Assembly: GCA_947629335.1 (NCBI GenBank)
Contig: CANRDI010000014.1
Coordinates: forward strand, 1-49,027
Direction: 5' to 3'
Length of the DNA: 49,027 nt
Origin: an uncultured Clostridia bacterium
GTDB taxonomy: Bacteria; Bacillota; Clostridia; Oscillospirales; Ruminococcaceae
Position 1 is the first letter of the stretch, and each line of letters opens with the position of its first letter. The notes below the pieces were generated by a model. The model was not told the DNA's origin, made no database searches, and worked only from the letters and a program-made list of their open reading frames with translations. This document shows, in pieces, positions 42,014 through 49,027 of this stretch. The position numbers were made by a program, and so were the translations under genes.

Positions 42014-42208
42014 CTCTAAAACCGCTCCTATCAGGAATTATGGAAAAATAATGAAATAAACTGTAAAAGGTATCTTCAAACTGTCAAAAAGGCATCGGAA
42101 AATATAAATCATCGACAGGTTTTCTCGTCCGCGCGTTTCGTTTAAAACACATTAAAACACAAGGCGAGACTTTTTTGACAGTCTGACACATAGATAATTA
42201 TTTCAAAT
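42014..42208 (-). other. Long 5' leader of the cmk operon with inverted repeat
   Basis: 195 bases without a gene. CTGTCAAAAAG (42077-42087 region) and CTTTTTTGACAG (42170-42181 region) can form a long-range 11-bp helix enclosing about 80 bases. It could be an attenuator-like fold. No known riboswitch is recognised. Confidence 0.4.
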
Positions 42209-42214
42209 CACTTT

Positions 42215-42243
42215 ATTTTAACACATTTTTATAAAAATTGCAA
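42215..42243 (-). promoter_or_regulatory. Promoter of the cmk operon
   Basis: Minus strand TTGCAA (42238-42243), 17 bp, TAAAAT (42215-42220), extended TGT. Confidence 0.65.
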
Positions 42244-42260
42244 TAGGTTTTTAAACTTTT

Positions 42261-43487
42261 TCATACATTTTTCTCTAAATTTTCACCTGCGAGTTTTCCT
42301 GTGGCGAATGCGATCTGTAAATTAAAGCCTCCTGTATATGCGTCGGTGTCGATAATTTCGCCCGCGAAAAACAAGCCTTTTATAAGTTTGCTCTCCATTG
42401 TTTTCGGGGAAATTTCCTTTACCGATATGCCTCCGCGCGTTATGACGGCTTCGTCTATGGGACGAAAGCCGCGAATGTTAAGTTCAAGAGATTTCAGCGT
42501 TTTTACTAAGTTTTTTCGTTCTTCTTTGGTTAATTCGGAGATTTTTTTCGTCAGTTCTACCCCGACTTGTTCCGCAAACGCTCCTATTAGCTCTTTCGGC
42601 AGCAGTTTTCTCAAACAGTCCGAAAAAACTCCGTTGTGAATTTCCGCAAGATCCCGCAAAATTCTCTGATCGAGCTGCTTTTCCGAAAGCGCAGGCTTTA
42701 AGTCGATAACGACCTTACAGTTTTCCTCCGCGCCATCGGGTATATGCGCCGACGCGCTTAAAATTGTCGCTCCGCCGATACCGTCAGCCGTAAACATAAG
42801 CTCGCCGAAATCCTCGTATATCGTTTTTCCGCCGCAAACAAGCCTTATCTTACAGTTTCTCAGCGTCAGCCCGCAAGCCTCGCTCAGCCATTTTTCCTCT
42901 GTAATAAGCGCCGACAGCGACGGCTTCGGCGGAATTATCGTATGTCCCGCTCTTTCGGCTATCTCATATCCATAGCCGTCCGAACCCGTTTTAGGATAGG
43001 ACTTTCCGCCTGTCGCAAGAACTACCGCTCCCGCTCTTATCTGCCGTTTGTTTGTGTTTACACCGACGCATTTTCCGTCCTCAATGATAAGCGAACGGAC
43101 ATTTTCCCTTATAATCTTGACCTTTCTCCTTTTCAGTTCCCTTTCGAGAGCGTTTACAATGTCGATCGCCCTGTCGGACACGGGAAAAACGCGCTTTCCG
43201 CGCTCTGTTTTAAGCCTAACGCCAAGCCCCTCGAAAAAGCTCATTACTTCTGCGGGCGGAAAGCTGTTAATTGCGCTGAACAAAAAACGCGGATTTCTCG
43301 GAATGTTTTTCAATACCTCGTCCGCGTCGCAGTTATTTGTAAGATTACATCTGCCTTTTCCCGTTATCGCAAGTTTCCGACCGAGCCTTTCGTTTTTTTC
43401 GATAAGGATAACGTCTGAATGTTCCGCCGCAAATACAGCCGCGGTCATTCCCGCCGCGCCTCCGCCTACTATAATAACATCGGACAT
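42261..43487 (-). CDS. NAD(P)/FAD-dependent oxidoreductase, HI0933/YhiN family
   Basis: 408 residues. SDVIIVGGGAAGMTAAVFAA is the FAD Rossmann motif. ERLGRKLAITGKGRCNLTNN, ATGGKSYPKTGSDGYGYEIA and the C-terminal SKLIKGLFFAGEIIDTDAYT plus GGFNLQIAFATGKLAGE are diagnostic of the family. Its substrate is not established; members are often named aminoacetone oxidase or YhiN. It lies upstream of cmk on the same strand, separated by the cmk promoter, and is likely transcribed on its own. Confidence 0.92.
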   Translation of the reverse strand: MSDVIIVGGGAAGMTAAVFAAEHSDVILIEKNERLGRKLAITGKGRCNLTNNCDADEVLKNIPRNPRFLFSAINSFPPAEVMSFFEGLGVRLKTERGKRVFPVSDRAIDIVNALERELKRRKVKIIRENVRSLIIEDGKCVGVNTNKRQIRAGAVVLATGGKSYPKTGSDGYGYEIAERAGHTIIPPKPSLSALITEEKWLSEACGLTLRNCKIRLVCGGKTIYEDFGELMFTADGIGGATILSASAHIPDGAEENCKVVIDLKPALSEKQLDQRILRDLAEIHNGVFSDCLRKLLPKELIGAFAEQVGVELTKKISELTKEERKNLVKTLKSLELNIRGFRPIDEAVITRGGISVKEISPKTMESKLIKGLFFAGEIIDTDAYTGGFNLQIAFATGKLAGENLEKNV

Positions 43488-43590
43488 AACAAAGGTTTTC
43501 TGCCCCTTTCCGAAATAATTTCAGCTTTAGTTCGTCATTTTTTTAACAGTTTTCGGCGAACCAATAAGTTCACATACCGTAAGATTTAAG

Positions 43591-43646
43591 GCTGTTGAGA
43601 AAGCCTCGGCAGCTGACGCCGCAGATAAAACTTTATCAACAGCCTA
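43591..43646 (-). terminator. Long hairpin after the RpiR-family gene
   Basis: GGCTGTTGA and TCAACAGCC pair, extended by CTTT/AAAG on the loop side, around about 30 bases containing GCAGCTGACGC. It follows the stop at 43650 directly. No strong T-run; possible terminator. Confidence 0.5.
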
Positions 43647-43649
43647 AGT

Positions 43650-44516
43650 TCAAATATCCTTTTTGTAAACGTCATTGCTTTCCCAAAGCCCTTCGAGTTT
43701 TGCAAAAGTCTGTTCTACTCTGCACCGCTTAGAGGCGGAAACTGCCGCGATAAGCGCGTTTATAAGGCTCATTGGCGCGACTAAACTGTCCACAAAAGAC
43801 ACCATGTCCGAATATGCGTAAAGTCTTGTTTTTGCATAGCTTACGAGCGGAGAGCTTTCCGAATCTGTTATGGCGATTATCTGCGCGCCCTCGCCGTGAG
43901 CGAACCTGCATGCCTCTACCGTGCTTTTTGCATATCTCGGAAAACTCATCGCAATAAGCAGATCTCCCTCGCCTATATGCACCATTTGCTGATAAAGTTC
44001 GCTTATTCCTACCGAGCCGACGAGCGTAACATTGTCCACGATAAGACGGAGATTGTAGTGCATAAAACTTGCCAGAACGCCCGACGACATAGCGCCTTGG
44101 ATATAGATATTCTTTGCGGTATTTATGAGCGTAACTGCATTTTCAAAACTCTCCTTGTCCACAAGCTCCAGCGTTTTTCTTATCCTGTCAACATCTTGGT
44201 TTAAAACTCCGCTCAAAGTATCGTCGTCGCCAATTCGAGTGCGCGTAACGTCCATTCTCTGAATAGCGGTAAGGCGGTTTTTGATATGATGCTGGAGCGA
44301 GCGCTGAAGCTGAGGATAGCCCTCGAACCCCAGTTCAAGCGCGAACCTTACGACCGTAGATTCGCTTACATTTACAGTTTGTCCGAGCCTCAGAGCCGTC
44401 ATATAAGCCGCTTTTTCGTAATGTTCAAGAATGTAGTTTGCGATAAGTTTCTGGCTTTTGGAAAATTTCGGCATCATTTCCTCGATAGTTTTCAGCAGAT
44501 TATCACCCATTTTCAT
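43650..44516 (-). CDS. RpiR/MurR-family transcriptional regulator with SIS domain
   Basis: 288 residues. N-terminal HTH_6 (about 1-75): FSKSQKLIANYILEHYEKAA, then TVNVSESTVVRFALELGFEG. C-terminal SIS sugar-phosphate-binding domain (about 130-265): NIYIQGAMSSGVLASFMHY, IGEGDLLIAMSFPRYAKSTV, and QIIAITDSESSPLVSYAKTR. Such proteins sense phosphorylated sugars or amino sugars. No sugar operon is adjacent, so its regulon is not visible here. Confidence 0.92.
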   Translation of the reverse strand: MKMGDNLLKTIEEMMPKFSKSQKLIANYILEHYEKAAYMTALRLGQTVNVSESTVVRFALELGFEGYPQLQRSLQHHIKNRLTAIQRMDVTRTRIGDDDTLSGVLNQDVDRIRKTLELVDKESFENAVTLINTAKNIYIQGAMSSGVLASFMHYNLRLIVDNVTLVGSVGISELYQQMVHIGEGDLLIAMSFPRYAKSTVEACRFAHGEGAQIIAITDSESSPLVSYAKTRLYAYSDMVSFVDSLVAPMSLINALIAAVSASKRCRVEQTFAKLEGLWESNDVYKKDI

Positions 44517-44519
44517 TAC

Positions 44520-44935
44520 CTCCGCATAAATTTTGACGGAAAACCGCCGCCTGTTTCATTTTCGTTATTCCTATAATAAATATGATACTACTTTTCTGCG
44601 GATTTTTCAAGGGCTTTTTAAACATTTTTGCAGGATTTTTAAATTGACTTGCAAAATCAAATCCATTAAAATAACTTGGCTTGTATAAAAGGTCAATATC
44701 AGACTGTCGATAAATGTCGGCTGTTGTTGGAATTAAAAAAATTTCCGCGGTCATTGCATACTAAAGCCGCCGACTGCTATATATTTAGTAATTCAGCCAT
44801 ACAACCTAATGTTATAAAAACAATTTTTTTATCAAAATATTGTAATATAGTAAATTTTGTTTCTGGTAAAAGTTGTCAAGAAATGATATAATAAATTTAT
44901 CGGGAAAACCGAAATTTATTTTGTGCGAGGGAAAA
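44520..44935. other. Intergenic stretch before the DUF6514-like gene
   Basis: About 415 bp, AT-rich. It holds a perfect TATAAT with extended TGA at 44887-44892, a likely -10 for the following gene, but no clear -35. Nothing else is supported: open frames here are short and lack ribosome sites. Confidence 0.5.
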
Positions 44936-45133
44936 ATGTGGAGAGTAATTGAAAAGGAAATCAACGTAGAAAATTTCAAAGGGAAAAGCTATGGCATAAG
45001 CGGAGCGACTATAGAAATAAACGATATTTCTACACGGAAAGAAGAAGTCGAAGAATTTGCTGAAAAGCTAAACCGCCTTGGCGCGTCGGAGGTACACGCG
45101 CTTGAACTTGTGGAGGATTTTATCGAAAGATAG
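44936..45133 (+). CDS. Small DUF6514-like protein
   Basis: 65 residues from the ATG at 44936, which has GAGGGA 4 bases upstream; an in-frame extension to 44873 would start before the -10. MWRVIEKEINVENFKGKSYG followed by ISGATIEINDISTRKEEVEE and a C-terminal EVHALELVEDFIER match the DUF6514 pattern (YGI......I.DIS.....V......N......H....VEDF), known widely in Clostridia but without assigned function. Named from memory of the family. Confidence 0.75.
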   Translation: MWRVIEKEINVENFKGKSYGISGATIEINDISTRKEEVEEFAEKLNRLGASEVHALELVEDFIER

Positions 45134-45275
45134 CATAATTTTTTGAAAGCGCCGATTTCCGAGCGGAAAGTTCGGCAAAAATTCACCGAGCCATAAAAAC
45201 GATCGGCGGCAAAGCGTAAGGATATGCGATATTCTTTACATTGAGGCGCTGTTTGTTAAATTACATTTTTAACGG
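45134..45275. other. Intergenic stretch with possible fold
   Basis: AGCGCCGAT and ATCGG...GGCGCT could pair at long range, and ACATTTTTAACGGGTGTGCGG at its end weakly resembles the tail plus terminator of element A. It may be a decayed copy. No gene is supported. Confidence 0.3.
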
Positions 45276-45305
45276 GTGTGCGGATAAGTTCTGCACACTT
45301 TTTTT
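45276..45305 (+). terminator. Intrinsic terminator upstream of element B copy 2
   Basis: GTGTGC (45276-45281) and GCACAC (45293-45298) around an 11-base loop, followed by seven T. It probably ends the DUF6514-like transcript. Confidence 0.75.
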
Positions 45306-45360
45306 CGGAATTATGTACGTCAGGAGCAGGCGCGCTTTTATTTCCCAACCGATTTTTTCG

Positions 45361-45403
45361 GTAAAATTCATATTACAAAATCGAAAAGTGACTGTGGTAT
45401 AAT
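45361..45403 (+). promoter_or_regulatory. Promoter with palindromic operator for element B copy 2
   Basis: TATAAT (45398-45403) with extended TGG; ATTACA 20 bp upstream; palindrome GTAAAAT-tc-ATATTAC (45361-45376) matching 35902-35917 except one base. Confidence 0.6.
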
Positions 45404-45409
45404 TATAGT

Positions 45410-45530
45410 AACGCACAATTTTAAATTTTTTATTGAACATTTGGACTTTTATTTTAACGGTTTTTCTTCGGTGGTCTTGTGTTTGACAGGAAAAATTGTG
45501 TTGAGGCAATTTGAAGCCGGTATTTTTAAA
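45410..45530 (+). ncRNA. Structured RNA element B, copy 2
   Basis: Predicted start 45410. Basal helix CACAATTTT with AAAAATTGTG; inner helix ATTGAACAT with GTGTTTGAC; then TGGAC with GGTCT. All are compensated versions of copy 1. The apex keeps CTTTT.TTTAAC and the 3' piece is GAGGCAATTTGAAGCC. It is followed at 45538-45580 by a partial copy of the element A terminator region that can fold as GCGCGCTTT/AAAGCGCGC. Confidence 0.6.
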
Positions 45531-45640
45531 GGTGGTCGGCTTCAACGCTGCGCGCTTTTAGATTTTGCGGGAAAGCGCGCGGCAAGAGCAGGCGCATTTT
45601 CCGACAAATATTTTTCGTGCAATTAAGTTCTCGAAAAGTA

Positions 45641-45669
45641 TTGACAAACAAAGGCGAATGTGGTATAAT
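45641..45669 (+). promoter_or_regulatory. Promoter of element A copy 2
   Basis: TTGACA (45641-45646), 17 bp, TATAAT (45664-45669), extended TGG. Perfect consensus. Confidence 0.9.
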
Positions 45670-45675
45670 TTGCTT

Positions 45676-45849
45676 GCGACGTAAATTGAATATTAAGTTA
45701 GGATAAGTATACACTTTTACTTGGTAAAAGTGCATGCTGTTTTTCGTATACTTGTCCTATATTATATTTCGAGTTCGAAAACAATTTACGTCGCAGTGAT
45801 TGAAGCTTGCATTTTTACAAGTGCGCGGCTTCAACGCTGCGCGCTTTTT
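45676..45849 (+). ncRNA. Structured RNA element A, copy 2 (upstream of the 701-residue anchored protein)
   Basis: Start predicted at 45676. P1: GCGACGTAAATTG (45676-45688) with CAATTTACGTCGC (45782-45794), 13 perfect pairs. P2: AGGATAAGTATAC (45700-45712) with GTATACTTGTCCT (45746-45758). P3: CACTTTTAC (45712-45720) with GTAAAAGTG (45724-45732). The tail GCATTTTTAC (45809-45818) could pair with GTAAAAGTGC (45724-45733), 10 bp. Terminator GTGCGCGGC-ttcaac-GCTGCGCGC (45821-45844) then TTTTT. A further helix (45851-45859 with 45888-45896) lies just before the ribosome site of the gene. Confidence 0.8.
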
Positions 45850-45914
45850 GTTTTTGCGGGAATTGTGCGCGGCAATAATAAGAACGACCGCAAAAAGAAA
45901 ACGGAGGACAAGTT

Positions 45915-48020
45915 ATGAAACTAAAGAAAATTGCCGCGTCAGTTCTGGCGGCGGCGGTCGCTTTTTCGGCGTTTGCGTTCAGCGCGTCCGCGGAAGAAGC
46001 GAAAGACGAAAAGCTCACGCTTTTGACGTCCGAGCTTACTGCCGACCTAAAGACAAATATGGTCTTTATCGAGGGAGTGGGCGTTGTTGACATCACGGGC
46101 GCTGACTTTGATTCAAGCGAAAACGGCGCGGCGGATGAAAACGCAAATCTTGACGTTGATTTTGACGGCATTTCCTATCTCAGCAAGGAAAACTTGAAAA
46201 TATGGCAGGAAACGGGCGTTTTGACCCTCAGCAAGCTTAAAGCCGATTTCGACACCACAGGCTTAAAGTGGGGACTTTTTAATGCTGAAAGTGCTGAAAA
46301 CGGCTATGTTCAGCTTGTAAAAATGGAAAAGCAAAAGTATGAAAATAGCGAGGGCGAGGAAAAAGAGCGAGATGTCGTTACATACAGAGGGCTTTACCTG
46401 ATCGAAAACGGTGAAATTAAAAAGTGCTGTGACCTTGACACTTTCTGGACAGGTACAAGAGTAGACGGCGTATCAGTCGGATTTAAAACTGTAAATAAAA
46501 CAGGGATTATAAAAACTGAAATGGGTCCTTTCGAAGATGTTACTACTTGGACTGAATTAATAATGGTCGTAACTCAGCCTGACGGAACAAAAAAAGAAAC
46601 TGTTGTAGCAACAAGAGATGATGTTTTTGAAGGCGAAGCAACCGATGCAGGTATTAGTGGCGCTGCTGAAATTGGCGGTATAACTTGGAGTATTCCGGGG
46701 AGCGGTGATGTACTGGCAGATGTAGGTTACGTTAATAAATATGCCTATGCGATATATGGCGATGATTATATAATAACTAAAATATATAAAGACGACACTC
46801 AAGAAGAAATATACCATGGTGAAGGTTATCTTTATGATATGCATGGTATTGGTTCTTCGATATTCTGGACTAAAATTACACCTCCGATGGCTCTTTCAAC
46901 GACAGTATATTTCTATAACAGCAATACCGACAAGGTAGAAAAATATGGAGCTGAAAATTTTGATATTGACAATGGTGAATATTGGTTCACGACACCGGAA
47001 ATGTCAACATACCAACTTTTCGATTTAGATTTTAAGTATTGCTATGACAATAATATTATAGTAAACATGAAAGTTTACTATAATAACTATGAAGACGGTA
47101 AAGACGAGTTTATATATCTTGTGGACGGCTACACAATTTTACACGGTCTTAATGATTTTGATAATTGGCAAAGCAAAACATACTATAAAAATCTTAACCC
47201 ATATAGTATCAAAGACGGCAGCGATAGCAAAATCATCTTTACATTTGAAACAAATGAGGGCAAATTGGGCTATATGGACGAGAATGAAAAAGTCCTCGCT
47301 TATTTTGATGAGGTAGGCGGCTTTATGGCGGATTACTACGCTCCCGTTGTAAAAGACGGAAAGGCTTACCTTATCGACGCAGAAATGAACGCAGTTTCGA
47401 CAGAGATTGAAGCCGATGATGTAGTAGCAATTAACGACGAGTTGTTCCTTGCAAAGAAAGGCGACAAGCTCTATTTTGTAACTTACGGCAGCGAAGCAGA
47501 AGTCCCCGCGACGGAAACGGTCGTCGTTGATTATGCCGATGACGTTATACCCGACGGAGCGGCGCTCTCCGTAAAGGCAGTTGAGGACAAGACCGACGAA
47601 ACGAAAGTAACCTACGAGATCTCGTTCAAGAAAGCTGACGGAACAGAAGTTCAGCCGAACGGAACAGTAACGGTTAAAATCCGCATTCCCGATATGTTTA
47701 AGGACAAGACTGTCTACGTTTACCGCGCGGAGACTGACGGCAAGTACACAAAGATGAACGCGAAAGTCGAGGACGGATATATCGTATTTGAAACCGACCA
47801 TTTCAGCGAGTATGTTGTTTCCACGGACGGAACTCTTGCTGACACAACTGACAGCGACAATTCCGACAACGAAAGCTCCGACAACAGCTCCGACAGCGAA
47901 AATTCAAACAGCGGCTCGGATAAATCCCCGAACACAGGTTTCGGCGGCATTGCAATGACATTCGGCATATTTGCACTTGCCGGCGCGTCAGTACTTGTTT
48001 CGAGAAAGAAAACCCACTGA
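45915..48020 (+). CDS. Large secreted SPNTG-anchored surface protein of unknown function
   Basis: 701 residues. Signal peptide to about residue 27 (SAFAFSASA). The central 500 residues are beta-rich and Tyr/Asp-rich (for example WTGTRVDGVSVGFKTVNKTG, KFYLVDGYTILHG-type segments and KDGKAYLIDAEMNAVSTEIE), perhaps a propeller or WG-like repeats; I do not recognise a family. Residues about 530-640 hold the domain shared with the BspA-like protein at 1302-3164 (TVYVYRAETDGKYTKMNAKV, then HFSEYVVSTDG). A Ser/Asp/Asn linker leads to SPNTG, a membrane span and SRKKTH. GGAGG lies 7 bases before the ATG. Expression may depend on read-through of the element A terminator. Confidence 0.85.
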   Translation: MKLKKIAASVLAAAVAFSAFAFSASAEEAKDEKLTLLTSELTADLKTNMVFIEGVGVVDITGADFDSSENGAADENANLDVDFDGISYLSKENLKIWQETGVLTLSKLKADFDTTGLKWGLFNAESAENGYVQLVKMEKQKYENSEGEEKERDVVTYRGLYLIENGEIKKCCDLDTFWTGTRVDGVSVGFKTVNKTGIIKTEMGPFEDVTTWTELIMVVTQPDGTKKETVVATRDDVFEGEATDAGISGAAEIGGITWSIPGSGDVLADVGYVNKYAYAIYGDDYIITKIYKDDTQEEIYHGEGYLYDMHGIGSSIFWTKITPPMALSTTVYFYNSNTDKVEKYGAENFDIDNGEYWFTTPEMSTYQLFDLDFKYCYDNNIIVNMKVYYNNYEDGKDEFIYLVDGYTILHGLNDFDNWQSKTYYKNLNPYSIKDGSDSKIIFTFETNEGKLGYMDENEKVLAYFDEVGGFMADYYAPVVKDGKAYLIDAEMNAVSTEIEADDVVAINDELFLAKKGDKLYFVTYGSEAEVPATETVVVDYADDVIPDGAALSVKAVEDKTDETKVTYEISFKKADGTEVQPNGTVTVKIRIPDMFKDKTVYVYRAETDGKYTKMNAKVEDGYIVFETDHFSEYVVSTDGTLADTTDSDNSDNESSDNSSDSENSNSGSDKSPNTGFGGIAMTFGIFALAGASVLVSRKKTH

Positions 48021-48061
48021 TCTCAGTTAATTAGATCCTTCTTAAATTCTAAAATAAAGAC

Positions 48062-48084
48062 ACTCCCCGATTTATTCGGGGAGT
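48062..48084 (+). terminator. Hairpin after the 701-residue protein gene
   Basis: ACTCCCCGA and TCGGGGAGT form a 9-bp stem with a five-base loop, 41 bp after the stop. The U-tract is poor (TGTCAG). Confidence 0.6.
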
Positions 48085-48277
48085 TGTCAGTATAAGGTGT
48101 ACACGGAAATAAATCCGCGAACACTCCGACAGGGTGTGCCTTGCGTTCGGGATAAAGCCGATTGATACAGAACGCGGGGGAGGTCGTGGCATTGATTATA
48201 ATGAATAGGGACACCAACAGCGCTGCACATCTTGGAAACAAAAAATTCGTCTGGAGATAGGCGGACTGATTTTAAAA

Positions 48278-48833
48278 GTGAAAAATGTTGACGAGTTGCT
48301 CGCGGAGCTGGAAATGCTCGGCTACACGGTGCGGCGCGGGAAGTATATTTCGGTCAAGGCTCCCGATCAGCAAAGAGCAGTGCGTTTGAAAACGCTCGGC
48401 GATGACTACACCGTCGAGAGCCTTGCTTCAAGAATTTTGTGGAAAGACGGTTCGGGAGGAACGCTGTTCGGAGGTCAGCCGTTTGAGATGAGCGAACGAT
48501 ACACCGCAACGATTTATGCTGTTAAACAAGGCAGAGCGAACGCCTGCCGAGAAACTTCGTCTGAAAATGCACAAGAACATGTTGACGAGCAACAATATTG
48601 TAAGCCGCTCAGACTACGAGTATCTCAAATCCGTCATTGCCGACACAAAACAAAAAGCTGCACCCCTCAAAGAAAACTTCGAGAGGTTCAGGCAGCTTTA
48701 TGAACTGTATTCGGAAATTGCTAAGACCTACTATGAGATTTCAAAGGGGGATTACATAGCGCGTTTGATTGAGGAACAACGGAAAACTGTAGATTCCGAA
48801 AAAGAGAAAACTGATAGGAACAATTGGATATAA
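48278..48833 (+). pseudogene. Broken relaxase (mobilisation nuclease) C-terminal fragment
   Basis: The frame from 48278 encodes ELLAELEMLGYTVRRGKYIS, then VKAPDQQRAVRLKTLGDDYT and VESLASRI, which resembles the region after the nuclease domain in relaxases of Firmicutes integrative conjugative elements. The match breaks near 48520, and the next relaxase-like part (KAERTPAEKLRLKMHKNMLT, then NNIVSRSDYEYLKSVIADTK and LYELYSEIAKTYYEIS) continues in another frame to 48833. The N-terminal catalytic domain is missing and an internal segment appears lost. Judged from memory of the family; no other ICE genes are present. Confidence 0.75.
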
Positions 48834-48916
48834 TTACACAAAAAGTACTCCGTTCATGTAGTCGTCATATGGATATAATTTCCTCCAAGTCCGAAATTTT
48901 TAACAACCCTGAAATC

Positions 48917-49027
48917 AAAACCACGCGTGAAACGCGTGGTTTGCTCAGGTGCTTCAAGCGCCTAGTACCGGCTTGCGCCTGAAGGCGCATTGAATGGTCT
49001 GGCAACCGCATCTCATTCACAAGCAGC
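48917..49027. mobile_element. Possible IS200/IS605-type element end (truncated by window edge)
   Basis: Three small hairpins in a row: CCACGCGT-gaa-ACGCGTGG (about 48921-48941), GGTGCTT-caa-GCGCC-type (48948-48964) and GCGCCT-gaa-GGCGC (48976-48989). Subterminal hairpins of this kind mark IS200/IS605 ends. No transposase lies inside the window, so the call is tentative. Confidence 0.4.

Overview
The window reads as a chromosome segment of a Gram-positive anaerobe of the class Clostridia, most likely Oscillospiraceae/Ruminococcaceae. Support comes from the fused ispH-rpsA gene, the very large CoA-activase protein, the ylxM-ffh-rpsP-khpA cluster, a DUF6514-like small protein, lipoproteins and cell-wall-anchored proteins, and consensus sigma-A promoters with 17-bp spacers. 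The assignment is an inference from gene content only.

Layout. 1-3.7 kb: an anchored small protein, dihydrofolate reductase, a BspA-type leucine-rich-repeat (LRR) surface protein and an XRE regulator. 3.7-10.5 kb: PcrA helicase and a 1428-residue CoA-activase/dehydratase-like protein. 10.8-13.5 kb: ylxM-ffh-small membrane protein-rpsP-khpA. 13.5-17.4 kb (plus strand): an orphan membrane protein, phoH, a tam-like methyltransferase, ybeY and dgkA. 17.4-21.9 kb: three tandem LRR lipoprotein paralogs. 22-25 kb: hemW and lepA. 25-28 kb: a tandem-repeat block, a CPBP protease, a membrane lipase-like protein and a tiny Cys-rich protein. 28.2-35.3 kb: a compact minus-strand cassette of phage head and tail-tip genes. 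35.4-37.6 kb: structured RNAs and a fourth LRR lipoprotein. 37.6-44.5 kb: azlCD, then cmk-plsC-ispH/rpsA, a flavoprotein and an RpiR regulator. 44.9-48 kb: a DUF6514-like protein, more structured RNAs and a 701-residue anchored surface protein. 48.2-49 kb: a broken relaxase gene and a hairpin-rich end resembling an IS200/IS605 element.

Most notable observation. Three copies of one structured RNA element (called element A here) lie upstream of three surface-protein genes: minus strand 21743-21882, plus strand 35739-35898, plus strand 45676-45849. Each has a near-consensus promoter whose predicted +1 is the first base of the outer helix. Each has the same helix plan built from different sequences, which means compensatory changes. 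Each has a conserved 3' tail able to pair with the inner hairpin, and an intrinsic terminator just before the gene. A second structured element (element B, two copies) accompanies two of them. I do not recognise either as a known riboswitch or sRNA. They may be attenuator leaders or small RNAs that tune a family of LRR and anchored surface proteins.

The phage-like cassette (portal, scaffold-like, capsid, connector, stopper-like, tail protein, hub-like, fibre-like) has uninterrupted reading frames. It carries no terminase, tape measure, lysis or integrase gene in the window, so it is either a remnant or a domesticated particle.
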